Shown in pieces: positions 40,700 to 49,914 of a stretch of DNA of 64,000 nt. A program made the translations under genes and the position numbers. The notes below the pieces were generated by a model. That model was not told the DNA's origin, searched no databases, and saw only the letters and a program-made list of their open reading frames with translations. Each line of letters starts with the position of its first letter. Position 1 is the stretch's first letter. The stretch is from assembly GCA_900471815.1 (NCBI GenBank), contig UICE01000002.1, positions 491,098-555,097 of the forward strand. Reading direction: 5' to 3'. The stretch is from Hyphomicrobiales bacterium (GTDB lineage Bacteria > Pseudomonadota > Alphaproteobacteria > Rhizobiales > Rhizobiaceae).

Positions 40700-40702
40700 T
40701 TC

Positions 40703-41476
40703 ATGTCTGTTCTGGATATCCCTCATACGATCGACGCTTTCCATCGCGGTCGTTTCCGCCTCATTCAACCCTCTGCCAAAGGTCATCGCTCCGGCGTAGA
40801 TGCCATGGTGCTGGCGAGCGTAGTGCCCAATGAATTCAGTGGTCGTATCGCAGATCTGGGTGCCGGTGCTGGGGCTGCTGGTCTTGCGGTTCTTTCCCGC
40901 TGCGGCAAAGCCAGTGCAACTCTTATCGAGCGATCCGAACTCATGGCGCAGTGCGCCCGCTTGTCTCTGGCTTTACCAGAGAACCACCTGTTCTCAGGCC
41001 GGTGCGATATTGTTCAGGCTGATGTAACAGCTATGGGCAAAACGCGCATGGCTGCCGGAATTCACGACAACTTTTTCGATTTTGCCATCATGAATCCGCC
41101 TTTCAACGAGGCAAAGGACCGCGCAACGCCGGATGCTTTGAAAGCGGAAGCTCATGTCATGACCGATGGTATGTTGGAAAAATGGATTAAAACCGCCGCT
41201 TCCATCGTCAAACCCGGCGGATCAATCGCCATTATCGCGCGGCCAGCGTCCATGCTTGACCTGCTGACAGCTTTGCAAAGGCGCTTTGGCGGGCTCATTA
41301 TCGTTCCTGTCCAGCCCAGACCTCAAGAGGCCGCGATCAGGATCATCATCAAAGGGGTAAAGGGCAGCCGCGCGGGGCTTACCTTTCATCCTCCCTTGGT
41401 GATGCACCATGAAACCGGCAATGATTTCACCGAGCGCGCAATAGCGATCAATAACGGAGTCGCTTCGCTGTTTTAG
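40703..41476 (+). CDS. tRNA1(Val) N6-methyltransferase-like (TrmN6 type)
   Basis: The 257-residue SAM enzyme has the Rossmann motif IADLGAGAGAAGLAVLSRC (about 50-68) and the N6-adenine signature NPPFNEAKDR (about 132-141), as in E. coli TrmN6/YfiC. The N-terminal FHRGRFRLIQPSAKGHRSGVD is also typical. Target could be tRNA or another nucleic acid. It starts 3 nt after the DUF2007 gene; the pair is conserved in rhizobia. A gap of 71 nt separates it from the S49 peptidase gene. Confidence 0.9.
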   Translation: MSVLDIPHTIDAFHRGRFRLIQPSAKGHRSGVDAMVLASVVPNEFSGRIADLGAGAGAAGLAVLSRCGKASATLIERSELMAQCARLSLALPENHLFSGRCDIVQADVTAMGKTRMAAGIHDNFFDFAIMNPPFNEAKDRATPDALKAEAHVMTDGMLEKWIKTAASIVKPGGSIAIIARPASMLDLLTALQRRFGGLIIVPVQPRPQEAAIRIIIKGVKGSRAGLTFHPPLVMHHETGNDFTERAIAINNGVASLF

Positions 41477-41547
41477 ACTTTGGGACCATTGTGATTTTCT
41501 CTGCACCGCTTACATGGTCTTGAGATGAGCACGTAAAGGAGACCCGC

Positions 41548-42405
41548 TTGGCTCGATTTATCCGGAAGTTAATGCCTCGCCGTTGGCGCCCAGACCATAT
41601 CGAAATCCCAGTGGTACGCTTGCATGGCGCGATCATGGCGGGAAGCAGCCGCTTTCGTAATGACCTGTCGCTCAGTTCTACAGCCGGCATGCTTGAAGAA
41701 GCCTTTAGCGATAAAGATGCTCCAGCCGTTGCGATTTCGATCAATTCTCCCGGCGGCTCGCCTGTTCAGTCGCGACTGATCTATCGGCGTATTCGTGATC
41801 TGGCGGCGGAAAAGAACAAGAAGGTTCATGTTTTCGTTGAGGATGTCGCAGCCTCCGGCGGTTACATGATTGCAGTTGCGGGCGACGAGATCATCGCTGA
41901 CCCCTCATCCATTGTCGGCTCGATCGGCGTTGTTTCGGCAAGTTTTGGCTTTACCGAATTGATCAAGAAAATTGGCGTCGAGCGGCGTGTTCATACCGCC
42001 GGTTCGAACAAGTCAACCCTCGACCCGTTCAAGCCGGAAAACAAGCAGGATATTGAGCATCTCAAAGCGCTGCAATTAGAGATTCACGAGACCTTTATCA
42101 ATCTGGTAAAGGAACGGCGCGGTGAAAAGCTCAGTGACAATCCAGACCTGTTTACAGGGCTGTTCTGGACAGGGATACGCGGATTGGAACTTGGCCTGAT
42201 TGACGGGTTGGGCGATATGCGATCACATTTGCAATCTCAATATGGCCCTAAGACCAAACTCAAACTTATAGCCCCGCCACGGGGATTGTTTGGTCGCAAA
42301 CTCCCTTCTGCTGAAATCGGATTTGGTGGAATAGGGGCGGGTTTTGCCGAAGGCATTGTCAATGCTGCAGAAGAACGGGCGCTTTGGTCACGTTTTGGCC
42401 TTTAA
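41548..42405 (+). CDS. S49 family peptidase (SppA/SohB-like)
   Basis: Signal-peptide-peptidase-like serine protease of 285 residues. SINSPGGSPVQSRLIYRRIR marks the substrate-binding loop, VEDVAASGGYMIAVAGDEI contains the nucleophile Ser (about residue 110), and AGSNKSTLDPFKPEN contains the general-base Lys (about 152). No clear N-terminal membrane anchor is seen, so it resembles the short SppA forms. The start is ATT/TTG-type: the frame begins at TTG 41548, with AAAGGAGA seven bases before it. It is downstream of the methyltransferase gene. Confidence 0.9.
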   Translation: MARFIRKLMPRRWRPDHIEIPVVRLHGAIMAGSSRFRNDLSLSSTAGMLEEAFSDKDAPAVAISINSPGGSPVQSRLIYRRIRDLAAEKNKKVHVFVEDVAASGGYMIAVAGDEIIADPSSIVGSIGVVSASFGFTELIKKIGVERRVHTAGSNKSTLDPFKPENKQDIEHLKALQLEIHETFINLVKERRGEKLSDNPDLFTGLFWTGIRGLELGLIDGLGDMRSHLQSQYGPKTKLKLIAPPRGLFGRKLPSAEIGFGGIGAGFAEGIVNAAEERALWSRFGL

Positions 42406-42488
42406 CCTTGTGTGTATTTTGGCAAGAGCGACGCACCGTGTTATGATTACGAAAATATCGGTGCCTGTCATTTTCGGGGTCTAGGACG

Positions 42489-42674
42489 ATGCCACAACTC
42501 ATCTTTTTTCTGCTTATCGGTATTGCCGCCTATTACGGCTATCGTTCGTTCAAACGCGAAGCCCAGCGTGTATCAAAGCGTGTTCGCGAAGCGGAAAAAG
42601 AAGTCCAGAACCGCTCTCAAGGCACTTTGGTTCAGGATCCGGAAACTGGTGAATACCGCTTGCGTAAAGACTGA
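42489..42674 (+). CDS. Small single-span membrane protein
   Basis: The 61-residue protein has one N-terminal helix (IFFLLIGIAAYYGYRSF, about 4-20), then a basic coiled-coil-like stretch (KREAQRVSKRVREAEKEV) and the tail LVQDPETGEYRLRKD. Conserved in Rhizobiales without assigned function; the tail recalls small CcmD-like or membrane-adaptor proteins, but no homology is claimed. It ends 5 nt before ispE, so it is likely in that operon. Confidence 0.75.
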   Translation: MPQLIFFLLIGIAAYYGYRSFKREAQRVSKRVREAEKEVQNRSQGTLVQDPETGEYRLRKD

Positions 42675-42679
42675 CCGAG

Positions 42680-43564
42680 ATGCTCGACAGTCTTGATCAA
42701 GCGATCAGCATGATTGCGCCTGCCAAGATCAATCTGGCACTGCATATTACCGGCCAACGGAACGATGGATATCATCTCCTGGATACATTGGTGGTTTTTG
42801 CAGGTTATGGTGACCGGATAAGCATCGCACGCAGCAGCGCGGATTCATTTCGCATAACAGGACCTTATGGACATTCCTTACCTGCCGACGCTTCCAATCT
42901 TGTTTTAAAAGCCCGGGACAGGCTGCGTGCAGAATTTCCGGACCGGGCTTTTCCTGTTTCAATCGAACTGGAAAAACACTTGCCCATCGCCTCTGGTGTT
43001 GGCGGTGGCTCAAGCGATGCTGCTTCAACCTTGAAAGCGCTGGTCTCGCTCTGGAACATCAATATTGATCCTGTCGATCTCAATAATATTGGGTTGGCAA
43101 TGGGCGCGGACCTGCCCATGTGCCTGCATGGAAGGCCCTTGATTGCCCGCGGTATCGGCGAAGAACTGGAGGCGGTCACAGCTATCCCGCGCCTGCCAAT
43201 GGTTCTGGTCAACAATGGCGCCGCCGTGTCGACGCCACAGGTCTTTGGCGCCTTGAAAAAGCGAAACAATCCGGGATTGCCCAACTTGCCAAGGTTCGGC
43301 AGCGTGAACGATGTCTGCGCCTATCTTGAACAGACGGACAATCATTTGTATGCTGCCACGGTCGAACTGCTCCCCATTATTGGCGACACCATGGACGCGC
43401 TATATTCTACATCGCCGCGTCTGGCCCGAATGTCAGGTTCGGGCGCTACCTGCTTTGCGATTTATGACACCGATGAGGCCGCATCTGCTGCCGCATCTCT
43501 GATAAGCAATGCCTATCCATTGTGGTTTGTGGTCAAGACAGATAGCGGCGAAGGAGAAAACTGA
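42680..43564 (+). CDS. ispE: 4-diphosphocytidyl-2-C-methyl-D-erythritol kinase
   Basis: IspE phosphorylates CDP-ME in the MEP isoprenoid pathway. The 294-residue GHMP kinase has APAKINLALHITGQRNDGYH at the N-terminus, the ATP-binding PIASGVGGGSSDAASTL (about 96-112), and the third motif MSGSGATCFAIYD (about 252-264). It is placed between the small membrane protein and moaB with 5 and 2 nt gaps. Together with dxs and the polyprenyl synthase, the window holds three separate steps from pyruvate to the ubiquinone tail. Confidence 0.96.
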   Translation: MLDSLDQAISMIAPAKINLALHITGQRNDGYHLLDTLVVFAGYGDRISIARSSADSFRITGPYGHSLPADASNLVLKARDRLRAEFPDRAFPVSIELEKHLPIASGVGGGSSDAASTLKALVSLWNINIDPVDLNNIGLAMGADLPMCLHGRPLIARGIGEELEAVTAIPRLPMVLVNNGAAVSTPQVFGALKKRNNPGLPNLPRFGSVNDVCAYLEQTDNHLYAATVELLPIIGDTMDALYSTSPRLARMSGSGATCFAIYDTDEAASAAASLISNAYPLWFVVKTDSGEGEN

Positions 43565-43566
43565 CC

Positions 43567-44115
43567 TTGGCCGACAATTCATCACGCGCTTTCGTTCCGG
43601 TCAAAATCGCTGTCCTTACGGTGTCAGACACACGCTCGCTTGATGATGATAAATCGGGCAAAACGCTTGCCGAGCGCATCACAGCGGCAGGCCATATATT
43701 GGCGGCCAGAGACATTGTGACAGACGATGTTACAAAAATTCGTGAGCGTGTCATTTCCTGGTCAAAGGATGACGAGATTGACGTCATCATCACCACCGGA
43801 GGCACGGGTTTCACTGGCCGCGACGTGACACCGGAAGCACTCGAGCCCATATTCGAAAAGCGGATGGACGGATTTTCTACCATTTTTCACAGGGTTTCCT
43901 ATGACAAAATCGGCACGTCCACGATTCAGTCACGAGCAACGGGTGGAGTGTTAAACGCCACTTTCGTCTTTGTGCTGCCGGGATCTCCCGGCGCATGCAA
44001 GGATGCCTGGGATAATATTCTGCAATACCAGCTCGATTATCGTCACATGCCCTGTAATTTTGTCGAGATCATGCCTCGGCTCGATGAACATTTGAAACGC
44101 GGTGGTAAGAGCTAA
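43567..44115 (+). CDS. moaB: Molybdenum cofactor biosynthesis protein B (MoaB/MogA family)
   Basis: MoaB-type proteins bind molybdopterin and take part in its adenylylation. The 182-residue protein has TVSDTRSLDDDKSG, the binding motif ITTGGTGFTGRDVTPEAL (about 77-94) and FVLPGSPGACKDAW. The start is TTG at 43567, two bases after the ispE TGA, with GGAGAA nine bases upstream, so translation is probably coupled. The gene ends in a 4-nt convergent overlap with the glycosyltransferase gene. Confidence 0.94.
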   Translation: MADNSSRAFVPVKIAVLTVSDTRSLDDDKSGKTLAERITAAGHILAARDIVTDDVTKIRERVISWSKDDEIDVIITTGGTGFTGRDVTPEALEPIFEKRMDGFSTIFHRVSYDKIGTSTIQSRATGGVLNATFVFVLPGSPGACKDAWDNILQYQLDYRHMPCNFVEIMPRLDEHLKRGGKS

Positions 44116-44612
44116 GCTGCTGGAATGATTTCCGCGCGTAAACGTTTCATCGCCAAACCACGGGCCAGATCAGCCGCCTTCTTTTCCGGCTTCAATAAGG
44201 CCATTGCCTGCCGCTTGGAGATCAACAGGCCATCGGCAATGGGGCTGCGTTTTGAAAATAGCCTGTTAAACAGCGGCTTACGGTGAACATGGGAGCATGA
44301 GAAGCAGGCCGGGCCTTGTGAGCGCTCGACGTGAACAGCGACCGGCTCAATCCATCCATCGAGCAATCTTGCTCCGGGTTCCACCAGCAAAAACCATTCA
44401 CTGCGTGCCCGCCGGAACCCATCAATCAATGTCTGGTCCTGCAGAAAGATACAGCCAGCGGCATCAGCCACGCGGTGGGTCTGATCCGACGATCCGTAAT
44501 CGACAATAATCACGTCGCTGAGAAGCCCTTCGACGGCTCCACCGACCAGCCCGGCAAGGGTTCTGGCTAACAATTCGTCTGAATTATGGGTTTCAATCAG
44601 GACGGAAATCAT
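44112..44612 (-). CDS. Small glycosyltransferase-like protein (GT2 fold)
   Basis: The 166-residue product starts MISVLIETHNSDELLARTLA and contains VIIVDYGSSDQTHRVADAAG, which resembles the nucleotide-sugar site of GT2 enzymes (DxSxD). It then has WFLLVEPGARLLDGWIEPV in place of the usual DxD segment. It is shorter than typical GT2 enzymes and lacks the clear DxD metal site, so it may be a minimal or inactive family member. I chose the ATG at 44612; the frame opens 12 codons earlier. Acceptor and donor are unknown. Confidence 0.7.
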   Translation of the reverse strand: MISVLIETHNSDELLARTLAGLVGGAVEGLLSDVIIVDYGSSDQTHRVADAAGCIFLQDQTLIDGFRRARSEWFLLVEPGARLLDGWIEPVAVHVERSQGPACFSCSHVHRKPLFNRLFSKRSPIADGLLISKRQAMALLKPEKKAADLARGLAMKRLRAEIIPAA

Positions 44613-44756
44613 ACCTAGCCAATATATCAATGTGACTAGAATTTCCATCCATCCTTTTACCTAAATTGTTCTTGATTTGTTCTCATTATTTGATAGGAAT
44701 AGATTCACGCTCGAAGGTGCCACCGAATCGGTACCACCCTGGCAGGGAGAATGCAG

Positions 44757-45908
44757 ATGAACATTGTAGTGCAGGCGGATAAGGCTGCTTTCGGAAGCGG
44801 CCGAGCACAACATGCCAACGCATTGATTGAAGATGCTGGTTTGCGCATAGACAGCGAACGCAGACGCGGCCGGGGCGCGGGTATGAATCCCACTGGCCGT
44901 TTCGAGGCGGAAAGCCGCCATGTCTATGATGATGGTTGGGAAACAATTGAAGATCTACCGCCATTCAAGACAGAAGTACAACTTGAAAAACCCCGGACAA
45001 TCATTACCCGCAACGACTCGCCGGACATAAGTTTCGACAGGTCAATCAACCCTTATCGCGGTTGCGAGCATGGTTGCATCTATTGCTTTGCCCGCCCGAC
45101 ACACAGCTATATGGGATTGTCCGCCGGACTTGATTTTGAATCAAAACTCTTTGCCAAGCCTGATGCAGCAAAGATGCTGGACAGGGAATTGTCCAAGCCA
45201 GGTTATACTGCAAAGACAATCGCCATCGGCACAAATACCGATCCCTATCAGCCCATCGAGAAGAAATGGCGCATTATGCGCGATATTCTTCAGGTTCTGG
45301 AGGCGCATCAACATCCCGTTGGAATCGTTACAAAATCCGCGTTGGTTATGCGGGATCAGGACATTCTGGCGCGCATGGCTGAGAAGGGCCTCGCCAAGGT
45401 TTGTCTTTCAGTGACGACCCTTGATGGAAAGCTGGCACGCACGATGGAGCCCCGGGCTTCAACGCCTACGCGCAGACTGCAAGCCCTGCGCAGTCTGTCC
45501 GATGCAGGCGTGCCGGTTGGTGTCATGGTGGCTCCCGTCATTCCCGGGTTGAACGATCATGAGATCGAACGGATTCTCGATAGTGCCCGTGCCATGGGTG
45601 CGCTGGAAGCTGGATATGTTCTGCTTCGTTTGCCGCTTGAGGTCAGCCCGCTTTTCAAGGAGTGGCTGCTTCGAAATTATCCCGATCGCTACCGGCATGT
45701 GCTTTCGCTTGTTCGTTCCATGCGTGATGGCAAGGATTATGATGCCGAATGGGGCAAGCGCATGCGGGGTGATGGCCCCTATGCCTGGCAGATCGGGCGG
45801 CGTTTTGAAATTGCTGCAAAGCGGCTCGGAATCAACATTAACAAGAGACGCCTGCGCACCGACCTGTTCGAGCCAACGCCCGGAAACGAGCAGTTATCCT
45901 TGTTTTAG
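44757..45908 (+). CDS. PA0069-family radical SAM protein (SplB-like)
   Basis: The 383-residue protein carries the radical SAM cluster NPYRGCEHGCIYCFARPTHSY at about residues 97-117 (C-x3-C-x2-C; 3 Cys bind the 4Fe-4S cluster). TKSALVMRDQDIL, TTLDGKLARTMEPRA and GVMVAPVIPGLND follow. It belongs to the PA0069 group, related to spore-photoproduct lyase, with no proven substrate. Two ATGs lie in frame at 44751 and 44757; I chose the second arbitrarily, the first adding two residues. The gene is alone between the glycosyltransferase and rnhB genes. Confidence 0.9.
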   Translation: MNIVVQADKAAFGSGRAQHANALIEDAGLRIDSERRRGRGAGMNPTGRFEAESRHVYDDGWETIEDLPPFKTEVQLEKPRTIITRNDSPDISFDRSINPYRGCEHGCIYCFARPTHSYMGLSAGLDFESKLFAKPDAAKMLDRELSKPGYTAKTIAIGTNTDPYQPIEKKWRIMRDILQVLEAHQHPVGIVTKSALVMRDQDILARMAEKGLAKVCLSVTTLDGKLARTMEPRASTPTRRLQALRSLSDAGVPVGVMVAPVIPGLNDHEIERILDSARAMGALEAGYVLLRLPLEVSPLFKEWLLRNYPDRYRHVLSLVRSMRDGKDYDAEWGKRMRGDGPYAWQIGRRFEIAAKRLGININKRRLRTDLFEPTPGNEQLSLF

Positions 45909-46028
45909 ACACGCTCTTCCATCAGGTGCGATCCCCATCCCCGCCTGATGGTTACCCTGGGTAGCTTTGCCCCATCTGCTACCCGGGGACTTGCAGAGAA
46001 TCAGGACGGATGCGAGAGTCGCCGCAAG

Positions 46029-46688
46029 ATGTCTCGATTACGTTCTGATTCTCTGCTGCTTTCCTTGCCCGCTGACAAGCCCGACTTTGCCAGTGAAAAG
46101 AAGCTCATGCGCTCCGGTGTCCAGTTTGTGGCCGGTATTGACGAGGCAGGCAGAGGGCCACTGGCAGGGCCAGTCGTTGCGGCAGCGGTCATTCTTGATC
46201 CAAAGAAAATTCCTGATGGTCTTGATGATTCAAAGCGTCTGACGGCAAAACGCCGTGAAGAACTGTTTGATATCATTACCAAAACCGCCTTAGCCTGCTC
46301 TATTTCCAGCATTTCGGCGCCAGCAATTGATGCGACTAATATCCTGAAGGCTTCGCTTGAAGCCATGCGCCGTGCGACACGCGGTCTTGCGATTATTCCT
46401 CACCATGCGCTGATTGATGGCCGGGACGTCGCTCCCGGGCTGCCCTGCCCTGCAACGGCGATGATCAAAGGAGATCAACGCTCCGTTTCCATTGCCGCGG
46501 CATCCATACTTGCCAAGGTAACGCGAGACAGAATGATGAGCCAGACTGGCAAATATTATCCTCTCTATGGACTGGAATCCCATGCGGGTTACGGAACTGA
46601 AATCCATCGCAACGCGATGGAGGCACACGGTCCTGTCGTCGGCTTGCACCGCTTCAGTTTCTCGCCTTTGAAAGAACGGCAAGCCTAG
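46029..46688 (+). CDS. rnhB: Ribonuclease HII
   Basis: RNase HII removes ribonucleotides from RNA-DNA hybrids. The 219-residue protein has the catalytic [19 protein letters not shown] (about 39-57), [31 protein letters not shown] and [15 protein letters not shown]. The ATG at 46029 ([14 protein letters not shown]) matches the family start; the frame opens 27 codons earlier without conservation. The TAG stop at 46686-46688 coincides with the first bases of a palindrome-bounded element that follows, suggesting the element supplied the end of the gene. Confidence 0.94.
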   Translation: MSRLRSDSLLLSLPADKPDFASEKKLMRSGVQFVAGIDEAGRGPLAGPVVAAAVILDPKKIPDGLDDSKRLTAKRREELFDIITKTALACSISSISAPAIDATNILKASLEAMRRATRGLAIIPHHALIDGRDVAPGLPCPATAMIKGDQRSVSIAAASILAKVTRDRMMSQTGKYYPLYGLESHAGYGTEIHRNAMEAHGPVVGLHRFSFSPLKERQA

Positions 46689-46828
46689 AGCAAGCTCTGT
46701 TTCCCTGCCGGAGGGATTCGCGGACAAGGTCGAGGGGTTCAGCAAGGCCGATGTTTATCCATAGGACGAGGGTGAAGCCCGATGGATAAAGCACGTTTCG
46801 CTCACACCAGAGCCGCAGAAATGCTCTA
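46686..46828. repeat. Palindrome-bounded intergenic element after rnhB
   Basis: TAGAGCA (46686-46692) and TGCTCTA (46822-46828) face each other across about 143 nt. Inside, TTTATCCAT (46754-46762) and ATGGATAAA (46782-46790) form a perfect 9-bp stem. CTAGAGCA boundaries are typical of rhizobial intergenic repeats; a CTAGAGCA also occurs near 13694. The following 46829-47035 is AT-rich with nothing recognisable. Confidence 0.55.
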
Positions 46829-47035
46829 ACTCCATCCCCTCACAATTCCCGATATAGATCGGGTTTTTACATGCCGGGGATCGCTTAGTTCAACCGCATG
46901 CAACTAAACTGCAATTTGTACTTGCAATTTTTCGGCAAAAATCCGTGTTTTTTTGGGAATTATTCTGATTTTTTCTCGATATTTCGCTCATCGTAACGAA
47001 ATGTGGTTTGCATATCGAGCATTATGCTTCGCACA

Positions 47036-47060
47036 AAAAAAGCCGCTCAAAGGCGGCTTT
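47036..47060 (-). terminator. Rho-independent terminator of the ATP synthase Fo operon
   Basis: On the minus strand AAAGCCGC and GCGGCTTT (47053-47060 and 47039-47046) form an 8-bp stem around six bases, followed by a run of seven T (from the A run at 47035-47041). It lies 28 nt past the atpF stop. Confidence 0.9.
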
Positions 47061-47087
47061 ACTAAAATTCGTTTGTATAATCTGCTT

Positions 47088-47573
47088 TTAGTTCAACCGG
47101 GATTTGACTTCCGAAAGCGATGTTTTGAAGAGATCGGCAGATGTTTTGGCATCCACCTTTTCCGACAAAATCTTGCTGGCAGCAGCAATTGCGATATCTA
47201 CAGCCGAAGCGCGAACCTCGTTGACAGCCTCAACCTCTGCCTGAGCGATTTTCTGCTCGGCAAGCTTGTTGCGACGGGCAACATAATCCTCAGTTTTCTT
47301 CTTGGCTTCCTCAAGGAGACCATGTGCTTCACGCTGCGCTATGGCAACGATCTCACCAGCTTCCTTTTCGGCTTCCTTACGCTTGCGCTGATACTCAGCC
47401 AGCAGAGATTGCGCTTCTTCGCGCAGGCGGCGGGCTTCTTCAAGCTCGTCGCGAATCTTGTCTGCACGGGCGTCAAGGGATTTACCAACGACACCTGGAA
47501 CCTTCAAGTAGACGATAAGCGCCAGGAAGATGATAAGGCCAACGAGGGCATAAAAGGTTGCATCCAATTCCAT
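47088..47573 (-). CDS. atpF: ATP synthase Fo subunit b
   Basis: Subunit b is the peripheral stalk holding F1 against rotation. The 161-residue protein has one N-terminal membrane helix (FYALVGLIIFLALIVYLKVP, about 7-26) followed by a long charged coiled coil (ARRLREEAQSLLAEYQRKRK...KKKTEDYVARRNKLAEQ). It is the last gene of the Fo operon, 11 nt after the b' gene, and is followed by a strong terminator. As usual in alphaproteobacteria, the F1 genes are elsewhere. Confidence 0.94.
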   Translation of the reverse strand: MELDATFYALVGLIIFLALIVYLKVPGVVGKSLDARADKIRDELEEARRLREEAQSLLAEYQRKRKEAEKEAGEIVAIAQREAHGLLEEAKKKTEDYVARRNKLAEQKIAQAEVEAVNEVRASAVDIAIAAASKILSEKVDAKTSADLFKTSLSEVKSRLN

Positions 47574-47584
47574 GACGTTTCTCC

Positions 47585-48235
47585 TTAGCCTCGCACTGCT
47601 TTGACAGCAGCGGAGATTGCGGGCTTGTCGACGGCACCGCCAAACAGCTTCTTGACGATTTCAGCGGCTGTATCTTCAGCGATGGAGCCGACTTCCTGCA
47701 TAGCCTTGTTCTTGATCGTGGCAATGCTGGCTTCAGCGTCACTCAGCTTCTTTTCGAGAGCTGCGGAAATTTCGGCCTGTTCGGCGTCGGCTTTCGCCTT
47801 TGCCTGATCACGGGCTTCCTGCGCAATTGCGCCGGCTTTGTTCTTTGCGTCGGCGAGTTCCTGGGTATAGGCAGCCAGAGCCTCATCAGACTCCTGTTTC
47901 ATCCGTGCCGCCTGATCTAGATCAGTAGCGATACGGTCACGCCTCGTTTCGATGATACCACCGATACGCGGGAGAACCACGCGGGACAGGAAAACATAGA
48001 AAACTGCAAATGTGATTGCCAACCAAAGAAGCTGTGAAGCGAAATGGTTGGAATCAAAGGGAGGGAACACGGCTTTGGCATGACCGGTTTCCGAATGCGT
48101 TCCCGCTGTCGGATCTGCCGGAGCATGTGCATCAGGCGTTGTTCCGGGCGCAACCGTTTCGGTATGGGCCGGTGCTTCGCTCTGAGCGACTATTGTATCT
48201 GTTGTGGATGCGGCATTAGCCGAAGACACGAACAT
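47585..48235 (-). CDS. ATP synthase Fo subunit b' (AtpG)
   Basis: The second b-type stalk subunit, which alphaproteobacteria use as a b/b' heterodimer. The 216-residue protein has an unusual long Ala/Thr/Pro- and His-rich N-terminal extension (about 1-55) before the membrane helix ([20 protein letters not shown], about 67-86). A charged coiled coil ([20 protein letters not shown] and onward) ends in a C-terminal alpha-helical domain. The extension with its signal-like start (FVSSANAAS) is typical of Brucellaceae b' subunits. It is 86 nt after atpE. Confidence 0.93.
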   Translation of the reverse strand: MFVSSANAASTTDTIVAQSEAPAHTETVAPGTTPDAHAPADPTAGTHSETGHAKAVFPPFDSNHFASQLLWLAITFAVFYVFLSRVVLPRIGGIIETRRDRIATDLDQAARMKQESDEALAAYTQELADAKNKAGAIAQEARDQAKAKADAEQAEISAALEKKLSDAEASIATIKNKAMQEVGSIAEDTAAEIVKKLFGGAVDKPAISAAVKAVRG

Positions 48236-48321
48236 GCGTTGTCCCCTTGATTGAACTTCAAATCATACTGGCTGCGTTGGTCCGAATAACGACCGGACGC
48301 AGCCAATATCGTAAGCTGTTA

Positions 48322-48549
48322 TTATACAGCGAAGAGAAGCAGAAGAGCGATGAGCAACGAGAAGATGCCCAGAGCTTCAGTAACGGCGAAGCCGAATACC
48401 AGACGGCCGAACTGGCCATCAGCTGCTGATGGGTTGCGCAATGCACCGGAAAGATAGCTGCCGAAAATGTTGCCAAGGCCAAGAGCCGTACCGGCCATAC
48501 CAAAACAAGCCAGACCTGCACCGATGTACTTTGCTGCTACGGGATCCAT
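48322..48549 (-). CDS. atpE: ATP synthase Fo subunit c
   Basis: The c-ring proteolipid that carries protons through Fo. The 75-residue hairpin has helix 1 ([20 protein letters not shown]), the polar loop GALRNPSA and helix 2 with the proton-carrying Glu in [16 protein letters not shown] (about residue 59). The Gly-rich spacing in helix 1 is typical of this order. AAGGAG precedes the ATG at 48549. It lies between atpB (67 nt away) and the b' gene. Confidence 0.97.
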   Translation of the reverse strand: MDPVAAKYIGAGLACFGMAGTALGLGNIFGSYLSGALRNPSAADGQFGRLVFGFAVTEALGIFSLLIALLLLFAV

Positions 48550-48616
48550 ATTAAACTCCTTGAGGGTAGATCGTTAGAATAGATTTGCGTTAGGCGGACA
48601 TCCGCCGGTGAACTTT

Positions 48617-49369
48617 TTAGTGACCGCCGGGATGAACTGCGTCGTTCAAATACATGCAGGTAAGCACGGTGAAGACGTAGGCCTGAAGGAAAGCCACCAG
48701 GAATTCCAGACCCGTCAATGCCACAGTCATGGCCAGCGGCAGAATTGCGCCGCCAATTCCCACTGCGCCGAATGCGCTGAGCGAAGCCACGAAGCCGGCA
48801 AACACCTTCAGCGTGATGTGGCCAGCAAGCATGTTGGCGAACAAACGAACCGAAAGGCTGATCGGACGGGAAAGGAAAGAGATAATTTCGATTGGAACAA
48901 CGAGCAGCAAGAGCGGCCCGGGCACACCCGAGGGCACAAAGACCCCGAGGAACTTGAAACCGTGTTTGGCAAAGCCATAAACAAGGACTGTTCCGATGAC
49001 CAGAACCGCAAGCGCAAAGGTCACGATGATCTGGCTGGTGATGGTGAAGAAGTATGGGAACATGCCAAGCATGTTGGCAACGAGCACGAACATGAAGAGC
49101 GAGAACACGAAGGGAAAGAACTTCATTCCCGCGCTGCCTGCCGATTCTCGCAATGTTGATGCGACGAATTCATAGGCCATCTCTGAAACCGACTGAAGAC
49201 GGGTCGGGATAAGGCCACGGTTTGACGATGTAAGGTAAAGAAATGCCGAGGCAACGCCAACTGTGGCAACCATAAAGGCAGAGGAATTGGTGAAGGACAG
49301 ATCAACGCCGCCCACATGCAAGGGAACCCATTGCGAAATGTGGAATTGATGAATCGGATCGTTGGACAC
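48617..49369 (-). CDS. atpB: ATP synthase Fo subunit a
   Basis: Subunit a forms the proton half-channels. The 250-residue membrane protein has the essential Arg in [19 protein letters not shown] (about residue 173) and the C-terminal helix [21 protein letters not shown], with HPGGH at the end. [14 protein letters not shown] near the N-terminus is typical for alphaproteobacteria. It starts 48 nt after the atpI stop and is followed by atpE. Confidence 0.97.
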   Translation of the reverse strand: MSNDPIHQFHISQWVPLHVGGVDLSFTNSSAFMVATVGVASAFLYLTSSNRGLIPTRLQSVSEMAYEFVASTLRESAGSAGMKFFPFVFSLFMFVLVANMLGMFPYFFTITSQIIVTFALAVLVIGTVLVYGFAKHGFKFLGVFVPSGVPGPLLLLVVPIEIISFLSRPISLSVRLFANMLAGHITLKVFAGFVASLSAFGAVGIGGAILPLAMTVALTGLEFLVAFLQAYVFTVLTCMYLNDAVHPGGH

Positions 49370-49417
49370 TATTACCTCGTCTCTAATTCTGTTCTCACGA
49401 ACGGTGCTCGATGAGCC

Positions 49418-49834
49418 CTATTCCGGTTTTTCATGGTCGGATTTCTTAGTGAAATCCAGCCCACTGTTTTCCGCCACACGTCCTGCAGAGCGCAGGATAT
49501 TCAGCGTTCCAGCACAAAAGCCCAGCAGGAGCAGTATGATGAGCCCCCATGGCGATGTACCCAAAAATCGGTCAGCTAACCAGCCCAACCCCGCACCAAC
49601 CAGAACGCCGGCGATAAATTCGCTCGACAATTTCATGGCCTGCGCGACACCGGAGGCGGTTTCCGTCCCCTTGTCTTGTGAACCGGCTTTACGGGCTGCA
49701 CCCTTGGAAACAAGTTTTGCTTCCAGATTGCGGCGCCGAAGCTCCAGCTCTTCCGAAGTTAGTCCCCCGCCAGCACCCGCCGTGTCACCGACAGAACCTG
49801 ACTTATCGGGATCGTTACCCGTTGCCAATGGCAT
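49418..49834 (-). CDS. atpI: ATP synthase protein I (AtpI/AtpZ family)
   Basis: A small membrane protein encoded before the Fo genes; in several bacteria it aids c-ring assembly or Mg2+ handling. The 138-residue product has a Gly/Asp-rich N-terminus, then LTSEELELRRRNLEAKL and two helices (SSEFIAGVLVGAGLGWLADR and PWGLIILLLLGFCAGTLNI). The ATG at 49834 has AAAGGA just upstream; the ATG at 49864 is an alternative that adds ten residues. A good promoter lies at 49886-49914. Confidence 0.88.
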   Translation of the reverse strand: MPLATGNDPDKSGSVGDTAGAGGGLTSEELELRRRNLEAKLVSKGAARKAGSQDKGTETASGVAQAMKLSSEFIAGVLVGAGLGWLADRFLGTSPWGLIILLLLGFCAGTLNILRSAGRVAENSGLDFTKKSDHEKPE

Positions 49835-49885
49835 GTCCTTTACACACTGAATGCGAGGCTTCATCCCCGCTTCGAAGTCGCGCGC

Positions 49886-49914
49886 AACATATTGTCCTGA
49901 TCCTCGCTAGTCAA
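49886..49914 (-). promoter_or_regulatory. Promoter of the ATP synthase Fo operon
   Basis: On the minus strand TTGACT (49909-49914) and TATGTT (49886-49891) are separated by exactly 17 nt; the -35 matches consensus at five of six positions. The expected start near 49879 leaves a leader of 15 or 45 nt depending on which atpI ATG is used. Confidence 0.6.
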
